Source of the DNA: an uncultured Lacinutrix sp.
Lineage (GTDB): Bacteria > Bacteroidota > Bacteroidia > Flavobacteriales > Flavobacteriaceae
Direction of reading: 5' to 3'
DNA: 64,000 nucleotides
Assembly: GCA_937129145.1 (NCBI GenBank)
Contig: CAKZMU010000014.1
Coordinates: forward strand, 51,977 to 115,976
How positions within the stretch are numbered: the first letter of the stretch is position 1; each line of letters opens with the position of its first letter. A model generated the notes under the pieces. That model had not been told where the DNA came from, did not search any database, and saw only the letters and a program-made list of their open reading frames with translations. Positions 54,150-63,720 of this stretch are shown here, one piece after another. A program made the translations under genes and the position numbers.

Positions 54150-56852
54150 ATGAATAAAAAGAACAAATATTTAACATTATCAGGACTAGAACCACTTGTA
54201 GTAACTCCTGAGAGCAACTTCATAAATGTTGGTGAGCGTACCAATGTGACTGGTTCCAGAAAATTTCTGCGTCTAATTAAAGAAGAGAATTATAGCGAAG
54301 CATTAGATGTGGCTAGACATCAGGTAGAAGGAGGCGCACAAATTTTGGATGTGAATATGGACGAAGGGATGCTCGATGGAAAGTATGCTATGACTACTTT
54401 TTTAAATTTGATTGCTTCAGAACCTGACATTGCTCGAATTCCAATAATGATTGACAGTTCAAAATGGGAAATCATTGAAGCTGGTTTACAAGTAGTACAA
54501 GGTAAAAGTGTTGTTAATTCTATCAGTTTAAAAGAAGGAGAAGCAGAATTTATTCGTCAAGCAACATTGGTAAAACGCTATGGAGCAGCGGTCATTGTTA
54601 TGGCGTTTGATGAAAAAGGTCAAGCAGATACGTATGAACGTAGAATTGAAATCTGTGAGCGTTCTTATAGAATATTGGTGGGTAAAGTCAACTTCCCACC
54701 TCAAGATATCATATTCGACCCAAATATTTTTCCAGTAGCAACAGGGATGGAAGAGCATCGTAAAAATGCTCTAGATTTTTTCTATGCTACGAGATGGATT
54801 AGAGAGAATTTGCCTCACGCTAATGTCTCTGGAGGCGTGAGTAATGTATCGTTTTCATTTAGAGGGAATAATACGGTTCGCGAAGCTATGCATTCGTCAT
54901 TTTTATTTCATGCGATTAAAAATGGAATGAATTTAGGAATTGTAAATCCAACAATGTTAGAGGTTTATGATGAAATTGATAAAGACCTTTTAGAACGTGT
55001 TGAGGATGTGTTATTTGATAGAAGAGATGATGCTACAGAACGATTATTGGATTTTGCCGAAACGGTTAAAGGACAGAAAAAAGAAAATAAAGAGCAGATT
55101 TTAGAATGGAGAAATGAGAGTCTTCAAGAAAAAATTACGCATGCATTGGTAAAAGGAATTGATGCATTTATCATTGAAGATGTTGAAGAAGCACGTTTAG
55201 CTTCCGAAAAACCAATTGAAGTCATCGAAGGTCATTTGATGATAGGGATGAACGTAGTTGGAGACCTTTTTGGTAGCGGAAAAATGTTTTTGCCGCAAGT
55301 AGTGAAATCTGCTAGAGTCATGAAAAAAGCGGTGGCTTATTTACAACCATTTATTGAAGCGGAAAAAGATGGCAAACAAGAATTCGCTGGAAAAATTTTA
55401 ATGGCTACTGTAAAGGGCGATGTGCACGATATTGGTAAAAATATTGTAAGTGTCGTTTTAGGTTGTAATAATTACGAAATAGTCGATTTAGGCGTGATGG
55501 TGCCACCTGAAAAAATCATTGAAACAGCAATAAAAGAAGAGGTTGATATTATTGGGTTAAGTGGGTTGATTACACCTTCATTGGATGAAATGGTGTATGT
55601 GTCTAAAGAATTAGAAAAACAAAACATTGATATTCCGCTTATTATTGGTGGAGCAACGACATCTAGAGCTCATTCTGCAGTTAAAATAGCTCCAAATTAT
55701 AGTAATACTGTCGTTCATATTAATGATGCATCCAGAGCCGTAACAGTTGTTGGAAATTTACTTCAAAAAGACAATAGGGTTTATAAAAATCAGATACGAG
55801 AAGAGTACGATAAATTTCGAGAGCAGTTTTTAAAAAGAGGAAAGAAAAAGGAGTATCTATCTATTGAAGACGCAAGACAAAATAAGTTTAAAATAGATTG
55901 GAAAACTTCTGAAATAGTAAAGCCAAAACAATTAGGTGTTCAAATAATTAATGACTTTGATATCACGAAATTAGAAGAATACATAGATTGGAGTCCGTTT
56001 TTTAGAAGTTGGGATTTATATGGGAAATATCCAGCAATTTTAGAAGATGCAGTCGTTGGTAATCAAGCATCAGAATTATTTATTGACGCTCAAAAGTTGC
56101 TTAAACGAATTTTTGATGAAAAGCTTTTAAAAGCAAAAGCAATCTTCGGATTGTTTCCTGCTAACACTATTAACGATGATGACATAAAGATAGACCTTTC
56201 TTCTGTCAGTCTAATCGCAGTCGAAGACAAAGAAGAAACTTTTAAATTCCTAACCCTTCGTCAACAATCCAAAAAAGCAAAAGGAAAACCAAACATAGCC
56301 TTGGCCGATTTTATTGCACCGAAAGAATCTGGAAAACAAGACTATATTGGAGCATTTTGTGTCTCCACAGGATTTGGAACAGAAGAGTTAGCAAGACAAT
56401 TTGAAGAAGCTCACGATGATTATAACGCCATCATGATAAAAGCCTTAGCTGATAGATTAGCAGAAGCTTTTGCTGAGTATTTACATAAAGAAGTAAGAGC
56501 AAAGCATTGGAGTTATGCCAAAAATGAAAATTTAACCAACGACGAGTTAATAAAAGAAAGCTACAAAGGTATTCGTCCGGCACCTGGTTATCCTGCGTGT
56601 CCAGACCATTTGGAAAAGAAAACCATTTGGCAGCTTTTAAACGTATATGAAAACATTGGTGTAAAACTCACCGATAGTTTGGCTATGTGGCCAGCAGCAA
56701 GTGTAAGTGGTTATTATTTTGGGAATCCAGAAGCAAGATATTTCGGATTGGGAAAAATCAAAGAAGACCAAGTTTCAGATTATGCAAAGCGTAGAGGGAT
56801 TTCAGATGAAGACGCCAAAAAATGGCTAAATCCAAATATAGCAGAAACTTAA
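54150..56852 (+). CDS. metH: Methionine synthase: folate, cobalamin and activation domains
   Basis: This 900-residue protein comprises a pterin-binding barrel (about 20-290, [15 protein letters not shown]), a cap domain, the B12 domain with cobalt-ligand His426 in [11 protein letters not shown], and a C-terminal SAM-dependent reactivation domain (about 640-895, [15 protein letters not shown]). With the preceding protein it makes a complete cobalamin-dependent MetH in two chains. Confidence 0.96.
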   Translation: MNKKNKYLTLSGLEPLVVTPESNFINVGERTNVTGSRKFLRLIKEENYSEALDVARHQVEGGAQILDVNMDEGMLDGKYAMTTFLNLIASEPDIARIPIMIDSSKWEIIEAGLQVVQGKSVVNSISLKEGEAEFIRQATLVKRYGAAVIVMAFDEKGQADTYERRIEICERSYRILVGKVNFPPQDIIFDPNIFPVATGMEEHRKNALDFFYATRWIRENLPHANVSGGVSNVSFSFRGNNTVREAMHSSFLFHAIKNGMNLGIVNPTMLEVYDEIDKDLLERVEDVLFDRRDDATERLLDFAETVKGQKKENKEQILEWRNESLQEKITHALVKGIDAFIIEDVEEARLASEKPIEVIEGHLMIGMNVVGDLFGSGKMFLPQVVKSARVMKKAVAYLQPFIEAEKDGKQEFAGKILMATVKGDVHDIGKNIVSVVLGCNNYEIVDLGVMVPPEKIIETAIKEEVDIIGLSGLITPSLDEMVYVSKELEKQNIDIPLIIGGATTSRAHSAVKIAPNYSNTVVHINDASRAVTVVGNLLQKDNRVYKNQIREEYDKFREQFLKRGKKKEYLSIEDARQNKFKIDWKTSEIVKPKQLGVQIINDFDITKLEEYIDWSPFFRSWDLYGKYPAILEDAVVGNQASELFIDAQKLLKRIFDEKLLKAKAIFGLFPANTINDDDIKIDLSSVSLIAVEDKEETFKFLTLRQQSKKAKGKPNIALADFIAPKESGKQDYIGAFCVSTGFGTEELARQFEEAHDDYNAIMIKALADRLAEAFAEYLHKEVRAKHWSYAKNENLTNDELIKESYKGIRPAPGYPACPDHLEKKTIWQLLNVYENIGVKLTDSLAMWPAASVSGYYFGNPEARYFGLGKIKEDQVSDYAKRRGISDEDAKKWLNPNIAET

Positions 56853-56924
56853 CAATTTGTTTAAAAAGAGCTAAATAGATATCAAATTTAAAGCAATAAT
56901 ATTGCTTTGGAATAAAAAAATAAA

Positions 56925-57017
56925 ATGAAAAAGTATAGAGTAGAAATAAAATTTGCAATACAAATAGTGGTATTGACAGCAGTGTCCTTGTTGACTGCTT
57001 ATTTGGTTACAACTTAG
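56925..57017 (+). CDS. Small single-helix membrane peptide between metH and metF
   Basis: Thirty codons, starting MKKYRVEIKFAIQIVV and ending AYLVTT: two or three basic residues followed by one strong transmembrane helix (about 10-28). It starts 73 bp after metH and ends 68 bp before metF, with no family match that I recognise. A real small protein is plausible, not proven. Confidence 0.5.
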   Translation: MKKYRVEIKFAIQIVVLTAVSLLTAYLVTT

Positions 57018-57064
57018 GAAATATTCTTTGCTGTAATCTTGTATTTGTTTAAAATTAAAAAGAT

Positions 57065-57080
57065 ACCTGCTTTCGCAGGC
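57065..57080. repeat. Short CCTGC hairpin before metF
   Basis: ACCTGC-TTTC-GCAGGC is the minimal core of the GTCATT-type repeat, 5 bp upstream of the metF ATG; its position could affect translation initiation. Confidence 0.65.
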
Positions 57081-57085
57081 ATAGT

Positions 57086-58042
57086 ATGAAAGTAACCGAA
57101 CACATAAAAAAAGCCAACGGAAACACGCAGTTTTCCTTCGAAATATTACCACCTTTAAAAGGGCAGCATATACAATCTATTTTTGATAATATAGACCCTT
57201 TAATGGAATTCAATCCGCCATTTATTGACGTGACCTATCATCGCGAAGAATACGTTTTTAAGGAGTTGGAAAACGGGTTGCTAAAAAAACAGGTGGTAAA
57301 AAAACGCCCGGGAACTGTTGGTATTTGTGCCGCTATTCAAAACAAATATTCGGTAGATGCCATACCGCATATTTTATGTGGAGGTTTTACAAAAGAAGAC
57401 ACCGAAAACTTCCTTATTGACCTAGATTTCCTAGGTATTGATAATGTCATGGCATTACGAGGCGATGCTGTAAAAAGCGAAACCTATTTTAAAGCGGAAA
57501 AAGAAGGACATAATTACGCTAGTGAGTTGGTATCTCAAATTTCCGATTTAAATAAAGGCACCTATTTAGATGAAGAGTTACTTAATTCATCAGCGACAAA
57601 TTTTTGCGTTGGTGTAGCAGCTTATCCTGAAAAACACATGGAAGCTCCAAGTTTGGATAGCGATATTCATTTCTTAAAAAAGAAAATAAAAAAAGGTGCA
57701 GAGTATATTGTCACGCAAATGTTTTTTGACAACCAAAAGTATTTCGATTTTGTTGAGAAATGTAGAAAAGCAGATATAAAAGTACCTATTATTCCTGGGC
57801 TGAAACCAATTTCTACCAAAAAGCAACTCAATTTAATTCCGCATCGTTTTCATGTAGATTTACCTGAAGATTTAATTATAGACATCGTAAAATGCAAAAA
57901 TAATGCTGAAGTAAAACAAGTAGGCATAGAGTGGTGTATCGAGCAATCCAAAGAACTAAAAAAAGCAGGAATTCCTGTATTGCATTATTATTCCATGGGA
58001 AAAAGCGATAACATAAAAACCATTGCTTCTCAAGTGTTTTAG
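57086..58042 (+). CDS. metF: Methylenetetrahydrofolate reductase
   Basis: This 318-residue FAD-containing barrel has FSFEILPPLKGQ, DVTYHREE, NVMALRGD and QMFFDNQKYFDFVEKCR. It supplies the methyl-folate used by the split MetH upstream and ends the met operon. Confidence 0.95.
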   Translation: MKVTEHIKKANGNTQFSFEILPPLKGQHIQSIFDNIDPLMEFNPPFIDVTYHREEYVFKELENGLLKKQVVKKRPGTVGICAAIQNKYSVDAIPHILCGGFTKEDTENFLIDLDFLGIDNVMALRGDAVKSETYFKAEKEGHNYASELVSQISDLNKGTYLDEELLNSSATNFCVGVAAYPEKHMEAPSLDSDIHFLKKKIKKGAEYIVTQMFFDNQKYFDFVEKCRKADIKVPIIPGLKPISTKKQLNLIPHRFHVDLPEDLIIDIVKCKNNAEVKQVGIEWCIEQSKELKKAGIPVLHYYSMGKSDNIKTIASQVF

Positions 58043-58075
58043 GGTTGCATTATTTGTCTATATTTACCAACAGTT

Positions 58076-59176
58076 ATGAAAGCAAGATTGTTTTTAATTT
58101 TTGTTGGGTTTCAAGTTCTCTGTTTTTCACAAGAACAAAAGCAATCGACTTTTTCTAGCATCGATGTTAACTATTTTGCTGGGAATATTGCACTTCATAA
58201 CGATGATATTCTGCATTTAATCACAGGACATCCTGAAGGTGTTATACTAAGTTGGAATAAAAAAACATTCGGATTTAATACGTGGGAACAACGTTATAAT
58301 TATCCAGATTATGGTGTGTCTTTTAGTTATCAGAATTTAAAAAACGACGTACTTGGTAATAATTATGCGCTTTATGGTCATTATAATTTCTATTTCTTAA
58401 ATCGGAATTTAATGGTGCGTATTGGTCAAGGATTGGCTTATACTACAAATCCTTATGACAAAGAAACCAATCATAAAAACATAGCCTTTGGTACAAAGTT
58501 AATGAGTAGTACTTATGCTATGATTAACTATAAAAGGGAACGCATATTTGATAATTTCGGATTTCAAGCTGGATTATCCCTTATTCATTATTCCAACGCC
58601 AATGTTAAAGCACCTAATACGAGTATCAACTCATTAACTTTAAGCGCAGGTGTGACCTATAATTTTGATGATGAAGACCCAGAATATCGTTACGATTTAA
58701 GTGACGATGCAAAGTTTACCCAACCCATAAAATATAATGTGGTTTTTAGAGCTGGTGTCAATGAAAGTGATGTGGTTGGAAGCGGTCAGTTTCCGTTTTA
58801 TATTGTATCAGCTTATGCTGACAAACGTTTAAACAGAAAAAGTGCCATTCAATTTGGTGTTGATGGGTTTTTATCTAGGTTTTTAAAGGAATTGATTTAC
58901 CACGAATCAATAGCATTTCCTAATAGAAATATTGATCCAAATACAGATTATAAAAGGTTGGGTGTATTTGTTGGTCATGAGTTGTTTATCAATAAATTAT
59001 CAATTGAAACGCAACTAGGCTATTACGCTTATTACCCTCACGATTTTGAAGGAAGAGTATATCAACGTATTGGTTTTAAACGCTATTTTGATGATACATG
59101 GTTTGCAGCAGTAACGTTAAAATCACATGCAGCCAAAGCTGAAGCTGTTGAGGTTGGTATTGGAATTAGATTGTAA
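58076..59176 (+). CDS. Lipid A deacylase-like (PagL family) outer-membrane protein
   Basis: This 366-residue protein has a signal peptide (cut after CFSQ) and amphipathic beta strands of an eight-stranded barrel. The catalytic-type pair His-x-Ser is in LIHYSNANVKAPN (about 175-187). It ends in GIGIRL with a terminal hydrophobic residue. PagL enzymes remove a 3-O acyl chain from lipid A. It follows metF by 33 bp and may be co-transcribed by read-through. Confidence 0.82.
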   Translation: MKARLFLIFVGFQVLCFSQEQKQSTFSSIDVNYFAGNIALHNDDILHLITGHPEGVILSWNKKTFGFNTWEQRYNYPDYGVSFSYQNLKNDVLGNNYALYGHYNFYFLNRNLMVRIGQGLAYTTNPYDKETNHKNIAFGTKLMSSTYAMINYKRERIFDNFGFQAGLSLIHYSNANVKAPNTSINSLTLSAGVTYNFDDEDPEYRYDLSDDAKFTQPIKYNVVFRAGVNESDVVGSGQFPFYIVSAYADKRLNRKSAIQFGVDGFLSRFLKELIYHESIAFPNRNIDPNTDYKRLGVFVGHELFINKLSIETQLGYYAYYPHDFEGRVYQRIGFKRYFDDTWFAAVTLKSHAAKAEAVEVGIGIRL

Positions 59177-59182
59177 ACGGCT

Positions 59183-59245
59183 GTCATTCCGCACTTGATG
59201 CGGAATCCACAAAAAAATAGATTCTGCGTCGTAGCGCAGAATGAC
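59183..59245. repeat. GTCATTCC...AATGAC inverted repeat element
   Basis: The left unit is GTCATTCCGCACTTGATGCGG and the right unit is CTGCGTCGTAGCGCAGAATGAC, with an AT-rich core between. It keeps the family ends but the two hairpin stems differ, so units are exchangeable. Confidence 0.85.
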
Positions 59246-59250
59246 AAATA

Positions 59251-60000
59251 ATGATTAAAAAAATAACATACATACTAAGCTTAATACTAATCGTTTCTTG
59301 CAACAGCGAAGACGCTTCCGATTGTTTTCAAACCGAAGGAACTACTGTGCAAAAAGAAATCACAGTAAACGCTTTTGAAAAAATCGTTGTGAATCGCGAT
59401 ATAGAATTGGTGGTAGAAGAAGGTGCTGATTATAAAGTCATTATTGAAACAGGTAGTAATCTATTAAACGATGTTGAAGCTATTGTAGTTGGCAACGAGC
59501 TACAACTAACCGACAATAATTCTTGCAATTACGTGCGAGATTATGGTATAACCAAAATTACTGTAACAGCACCAAATATTAAAGAAATTAGAAACTCTTC
59601 TCAATATGGAATATCTTCTATTGGGACGCTCACATTCCCAAATCTAACATTAATCTCCGAAGATTTTAACGCTCCAGGAAGTTTTACCGTTGGCGATTTT
59701 AGGTTGCGGATTAACAATGACAAATTAAGTATTGTGTCTAATAATATTTCGTCATTTTATATCTCTGGTAATGTTACTGATTTGTTTGTTGGCTTTTATG
59801 CAGGTGCTGGACGTTTTGAAGGCGAAAACCTAATTTCTCAAAATGTGGATGTGTTTCATAGAGGCAGTAACGATATGATTGTAAATCCACAAATATCGCT
59901 TACAGGAGAATTACGAGGTACAGGAAACTTAATTTCTGTAAATCAACCACCTACGGTTGATGTGGATAAGCTTTATATTGGTGAGCTTATTTTTGATTAG
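59251..60000 (+). CDS. DUF2807 (auto-transporter adhesin head-like) lipoprotein
   Basis: This 249-residue protein has lipobox LILIVSC and a beta-helical repetitive mature part (FEKIVVNRDIELVVEEGADYKVIIE, NELQLTDNNSC), the DUF2807 pattern of Bacteroidota. Function unknown, envelope-associated. Its end overlaps the convergent XRE gene by 14 bp. Confidence 0.85.
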   Translation: MIKKITYILSLILIVSCNSEDASDCFQTEGTTVQKEITVNAFEKIVVNRDIELVVEEGADYKVIIETGSNLLNDVEAIVVGNELQLTDNNSCNYVRDYGITKITVTAPNIKEIRNSSQYGISSIGTLTFPNLTLISEDFNAPGSFTVGDFRLRINNDKLSIVSNNISSFYISGNVTDLFVGFYAGAGRFEGENLISQNVDVFHRGSNDMIVNPQISLTGELRGTGNLISVNQPPTVDVDKLYIGELIFD

Positions 60001-60565
60001 AAGACTTAATTAAATAATTACCATAATAGAGAACACTTAATGCAATAATTAGGCAAGGAAACAAGCCTGAAAGCAAACCTTCTCGTATTCCAACTAGTAA
60101 GCCATGAATTGAGAACATTAGGATAATGTATATAATAAAGCCACTGCCAAACTTAAAAAAACGCTCAATATTTTTCATTTTTGGAGTATTGTAAACAATG
60201 AAAAATGGAAGTAAAAAACTTAAAAGTAAGGCAGCAAATTTACTATTAGCATTTGCGACTGAATTTAATGTTGTGAATCCAAAAATGCACATTAAAATAA
60301 AATTTATAAGAATAAGGAAAAACCCATTAATCAAAATATTACCTATTGAAGTTTTTTTATTAGAAGTGTTTAGCAAAATAAAATTATTAACATCTAACTC
60401 TAGAGCATCGCAAATAAGGTTTAAGGTTTGTCCACGAGGAGTGTTTTCGTCGTTTTCAATACGTTGTATGGTTCTAAGATTGACTTTGCTAAGTTCCGAT
60501 AATTCTTCTTGAGTTAGTTGCTTGGTTTTACGAGCGTTTTTAATTTTTTCTCCTAGTGATTTCAT
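59987..60565 (-). CDS. XRE-family regulator with four membrane helices
   Basis: This 192-residue protein starts with an XRE helix-turn-helix (about 1-62, KTKQLTQEELSELSKVNLRTIQRIENDENTPRG) followed by four predicted helices. Such proteins occur widely in Bacteroidota; their ligand is unknown. It stands alone on the minus strand. Confidence 0.87.
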   Translation of the reverse strand: MKSLGEKIKNARKTKQLTQEELSELSKVNLRTIQRIENDENTPRGQTLNLICDALELDVNNFILLNTSNKKTSIGNILINGFFLILINFILMCIFGFTTLNSVANANSKFAALLLSFLLPFFIVYNTPKMKNIERFFKFGSGFIIYIILMFSIHGLLVGIREGLLSGLFPCLIIALSVLYYGNYLIKSSNQK

Positions 60566-60668
60566 TTAAATAAACGTTTGTTTAAAATTATAAAATTAAA
60601 AGGATTTTGATAACGGTATTTAAGCGACATTTTTACGGCAAATGTAGTTTGTCGTAATGCATTAAAGG

Positions 60669-61643
60669 TTACTGATTAATTCTTTTGTAAACTAAGGTGT
60701 CGATATCTTCACAAAAACCACGATTATACCTAAGCCTTAATTTTAAATACTCATCACTTACTGAAATAATCTTTATTTCATTAATAGTATTATAACCAAA
60801 AGAACTATTTTCTTGTGTCACAAAAATATATTTAGAATCTAATCCTAAACGATATGTCACTTCAGATAATGTTTCGCTGTCTTTACTAAAGGTTATATTG
60901 TTTTCACTAATCTTTAGGTTATTTCCAATATACATATCGAAATATTCACAAAGACTTTCAGAATTTAAAGTCCAATTCCCAATAAATGATTTATTTATAT
61001 AGCTGTCGTATTTCTCTAAAACAAAAGTTCTTACAATATTGTCTTTTTGTATTGAGGTTACAGGAATAATGTTTATTGAATTGTCGCTTATTTTACTAAA
61101 TAGACTTAATTCTCCACCAAATGGGCCAATATCTTTTAGTCTAAATTTATTAAAGAGCTTGTAATCACGAGAATCACTATAACCTCCACTATAGTAGGAA
61201 GTTGTGTCTTTGTTTTCTGGAAGATAATAATAATTGTTGTAGGCATCAAAGTGGTATAAATTACCGTTTTCAAGAGTGTCTGTTAGTTTGAAAAAATGAA
61301 CCCAATACTGTTGTTTGTCTTTTAGCTTAATAGTCCAATATTTTGAGTCATATACATCAATGGAATCCTCTGTGTTTAGGTCTATTTTTTTATAGACAAG
61401 TGAGTCGTTTCTAGCAATTTTAAAACTGTCTTTTGAATTAGTGAAATAAACTAAATCCTTTTGTTCTAGCTTTGTTTTAATAGAATCAATTAATTGATAT
61501 CGAAAAATATTTGTGTCTTCAAACTCAATAATTTCAATATACTTTTTGTTAAGGTAATATTGCTTTTTGGATGTTTTAGTTTCAGAAGTACAACTTATCA
61601 ATAGACTAACAGCTAATATGGATAGTATTATATGTCTCATCAT
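60669..61643 (-). CDS. Hypothetical lipoprotein
   Basis: This 324-residue lipoprotein (lipobox SLLISC, Cys18) is rich in Asp, Lys and Tyr with no motif I recognise. It has two Cys near the end (SLCEYF and GFCEDI) that could form a disulfide. It lies between the XRE regulator and the gldA remnant. Confidence 0.7.
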   Translation of the reverse strand: MMRHIILSILAVSLLISCTSETKTSKKQYYLNKKYIEIIEFEDTNIFRYQLIDSIKTKLEQKDLVYFTNSKDSFKIARNDSLVYKKIDLNTEDSIDVYDSKYWTIKLKDKQQYWVHFFKLTDTLENGNLYHFDAYNNYYYLPENKDTTSYYSGGYSDSRDYKLFNKFRLKDIGPFGGELSLFSKISDNSINIIPVTSIQKDNIVRTFVLEKYDSYINKSFIGNWTLNSESLCEYFDMYIGNNLKISENNITFSKDSETLSEVTYRLGLDSKYIFVTQENSSFGYNTINEIKIISVSDEYLKLRLRYNRGFCEDIDTLVYKRINQ

Positions 61644-61705
61644 TTTTTAGTAATATATTTGGGCTAGTCAACAAGTCTATTTTCTATATTCTAATTTCTT
61701 TTGTC

Positions 61706-62110
61706 TTAACTCGTCAACTCCCTAAACAAACTCTCCAAACTCGTGTTCTTTTGGTTTAGCTGCAAGATTTTAAGTTGATTATCATGTGCAAAATCGAAAA
61801 CATAAGAGCGCATATCTTCGGTGGTTTTAAAGGTTATTTCGTAAACAAAATCATAAGTGTTTACAACGCTTTCCACTTTTGGGAGTTTTAATAAAAAAGC
61901 GTTTTCAACGCGATAATCAAATTCCACTATAACGGTTTGTGCTTTACCTTCACGAAGTTCATTTAACTTTTTATCGGCAACAATTTCCCCTTTATTAATA
62001 ATAATGACACGGTCGCACATCGCTTCGACCTCTTGCATAATATGAGTAGACAGGAATACTGTTTTTGTTTTCCCCACAGATTTAATTAAGTTTCTAATAT
62101 CAGCTTTCAT
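61706..62110 (-). pseudogene. gldA: C-terminal fragment of the gliding ABC ATPase gene gldA
   Basis: The frame reads IRNLIKSVGKTKTVFLSTHIMQEVEAMCDRVIIINKG onward: the switch-His region and regulatory tail of GldA-type ABC ATPases, 134 residues out of roughly 300. Walker A, signature and Walker B are missing. The upstream neighbour is a sulfhydrylase gene ending 6 bp before the ATG, so the missing N-terminal half was replaced by that block. As it stands the ATPase cannot work. Confidence 0.83.
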
Positions 62111-62116
62111 CTTTTC

Positions 62117-63289
62117 TTATCTACTGGCTATTAATGCCTGTTTAATATCGTTTTCTATATCCTCGTATGTCTCTAAACCTGCCGAAATACGAATTAACCC
62201 AGCTTGAATTCCCGCTTCTAATCGCTCCGCCTCACTTAAGCTCGCATGGGTGGTAGATGCAGGATGGGTTACAATTGTTCTGTTATCGCCTAAGTTAGCC
62301 GTTATAGATGCCAATTGCAATGCATCTATAAACCGTCTTCCTCTTTCTAATCCTCCATGGATTACAAAACTGACAACTCCTCCACCAAGCTTCATCTGTT
62401 TTTTTGCGATTTTATATTGAGGATGACTTTTTAAAAATGGATAACGAACACTTTCTACCGCTTCATTTGCTTCGAGAAAGTTGGCTAGCTTAGTTGCATT
62501 TTCTGAATGTCTATCCATTCGGATGGCTAAGGTTTCGAGACTTTTGGAAAGCAGCCAAGCATGAAATGGCGACATTGCTGGCCCAGAATGTCTAGCAAAG
62601 GCTTCTACCGATGCAATAAGCTCTTTTTTGCCTGCAATTAAGCCGCCCAAGACTCTACCTTGTCCATCCATATACTTTGTTGCAGAATGAATCACCAAAT
62701 CGGCACCATAGCGGATAGGCTTTTGAATATAAGGTGTTGCAAAGCAATTGTCTATCAATAACAACAACTCATGTGCTTTTGCTAATTTCCCCAAGCGTTC
62801 TAGATCTATAATCTCTACACCAGGATTGGAAGGTGTCTCAGCAAAAATTAGTTTGGTTTCTGGAGTAATAGCTTCTATCCAAACTTCATCATCAGCATTA
62901 ATATCTACATACGTATGCTGAATACCCCATTTGGGTAAAATTTTGGTAAATAACTGATGTGTAGAACCAAAAACAGAACGACAAGCTACAACATGATCAC
63001 CAGCACTTAATAAAGCTGCTAAAGAGGTAAATACTGCTGCCATACCACTAGCTGTTGCCCAACCAGCTTCTGCTTCTTCCATACAACACAACTTATCTAT
63101 TAGTTCTGTAGTATTTGGATTGGAATAACGACTGTATATATTCCCTTCGGCCTCATCTGCAAACAAAGCACGCATTTGCTCTGCAGATTCGAAAGTATAA
63201 CTCGAACTTAGATACAAAGGTACCGAGTGTTCCCTGTACTGACTTTGTTCTGCTTGTGTCCTAATGGCACTGGTTTCAAATTGACTCAT
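62117..63289 (-). CDS. PLP-dependent sulfhydrylase/gamma-synthase, second copy
   Basis: This 390-residue paralogue of the gene at 51957 has the same motifs: YSRYSNPNTTELIDKLC, ASGMAAVFTSLAALLSAGDH, LIDNCFATPYIQKP and HSATKYMDGQGRVLGG. Sequence and base composition differ clearly: GC is visibly higher than in the surroundings, and Ala and Arg are more frequent. This fits acquisition from another lineage rather than recent duplication. It is followed by the gldA fragment. Confidence 0.9.
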   Translation of the reverse strand: MSQFETSAIRTQAEQSQYREHSVPLYLSSSYTFESAEQMRALFADEAEGNIYSRYSNPNTTELIDKLCCMEEAEAGWATASGMAAVFTSLAALLSAGDHVVACRSVFGSTHQLFTKILPKWGIQHTYVDINADDEVWIEAITPETKLIFAETPSNPGVEIIDLERLGKLAKAHELLLLIDNCFATPYIQKPIRYGADLVIHSATKYMDGQGRVLGGLIAGKKELIASVEAFARHSGPAMSPFHAWLLSKSLETLAIRMDRHSENATKLANFLEANEAVESVRYPFLKSHPQYKIAKKQMKLGGGVVSFVIHGGLERGRRFIDALQLASITANLGDNRTIVTHPASTTHASLSEAERLEAGIQAGLIRISAGLETYEDIENDIKQALIASR

Positions 63290-63296
63290 TGCTAAA

Positions 63297-63716
63297 TTAT
63301 GCTTGTTGTATTTCGTAACTGTATTCTATTTGAGCTGTTTTCTCTAAAATAGCTGCTACAGAACAATATTTTTCAAAACTTAAGCGAAGTGCTTTTTCTA
63401 CTTTTTCTGCTTGTAAAACCCCACTCAAACGGAAGTGTACGTGTATGCTTGTAAATAATGCAATATCTTTTCCCGTTTCTCTTTCCGCTTCAATACCAAT
63501 ACTACAATGTGTTACCTCTTGACGCTGTTTTTTTAAGATCTGTAGCACATCTATAGCACTACACCCCCCTAAACCTGCTAGCAAGGTTTGCATCGGACGA
63601 AAGCCTTTTTCTTCTCCACCGATTTCGGCATTTGCATCCATACTTAATACATTTCCTGCTTCGTTGTAAGCATCGAAATGGAAGGCATCGTTTTTACGTA
63701 TCAATTCAATTTTCAT
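63297..63716 (-). CDS. OsmC-family protein, second copy
   Basis: This protein of 139 residues has the OsmC pattern LLAGLGGCSAIDVLQILKKQ and KYCSVAAILEKTA with the two conserved Cys. It precedes the sulfhydrylase gene by 7 bp and follows the next frame by 4 bp, so the three form one minus-strand operon that mirrors the metY-osmC order of the main met operon. Confidence 0.88.
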   Translation of the reverse strand: MKIELIRKNDAFHFDAYNEAGNVLSMDANAEIGGEEKGFRPMQTLLAGLGGCSAIDVLQILKKQRQEVTHCSIGIEAERETGKDIALFTSIHVHFRLSGVLQAEKVEKALRLSFEKYCSVAAILEKTAQIEYSYEIQQA

Positions 63717-63720
63717 GACT

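Noticed and set aside
51957..63289. The two sulfhydrylase genes as a recent duplication
   Set aside because: The proteins share motifs but differ at many positions and in base composition, which fits separate ancestry better.
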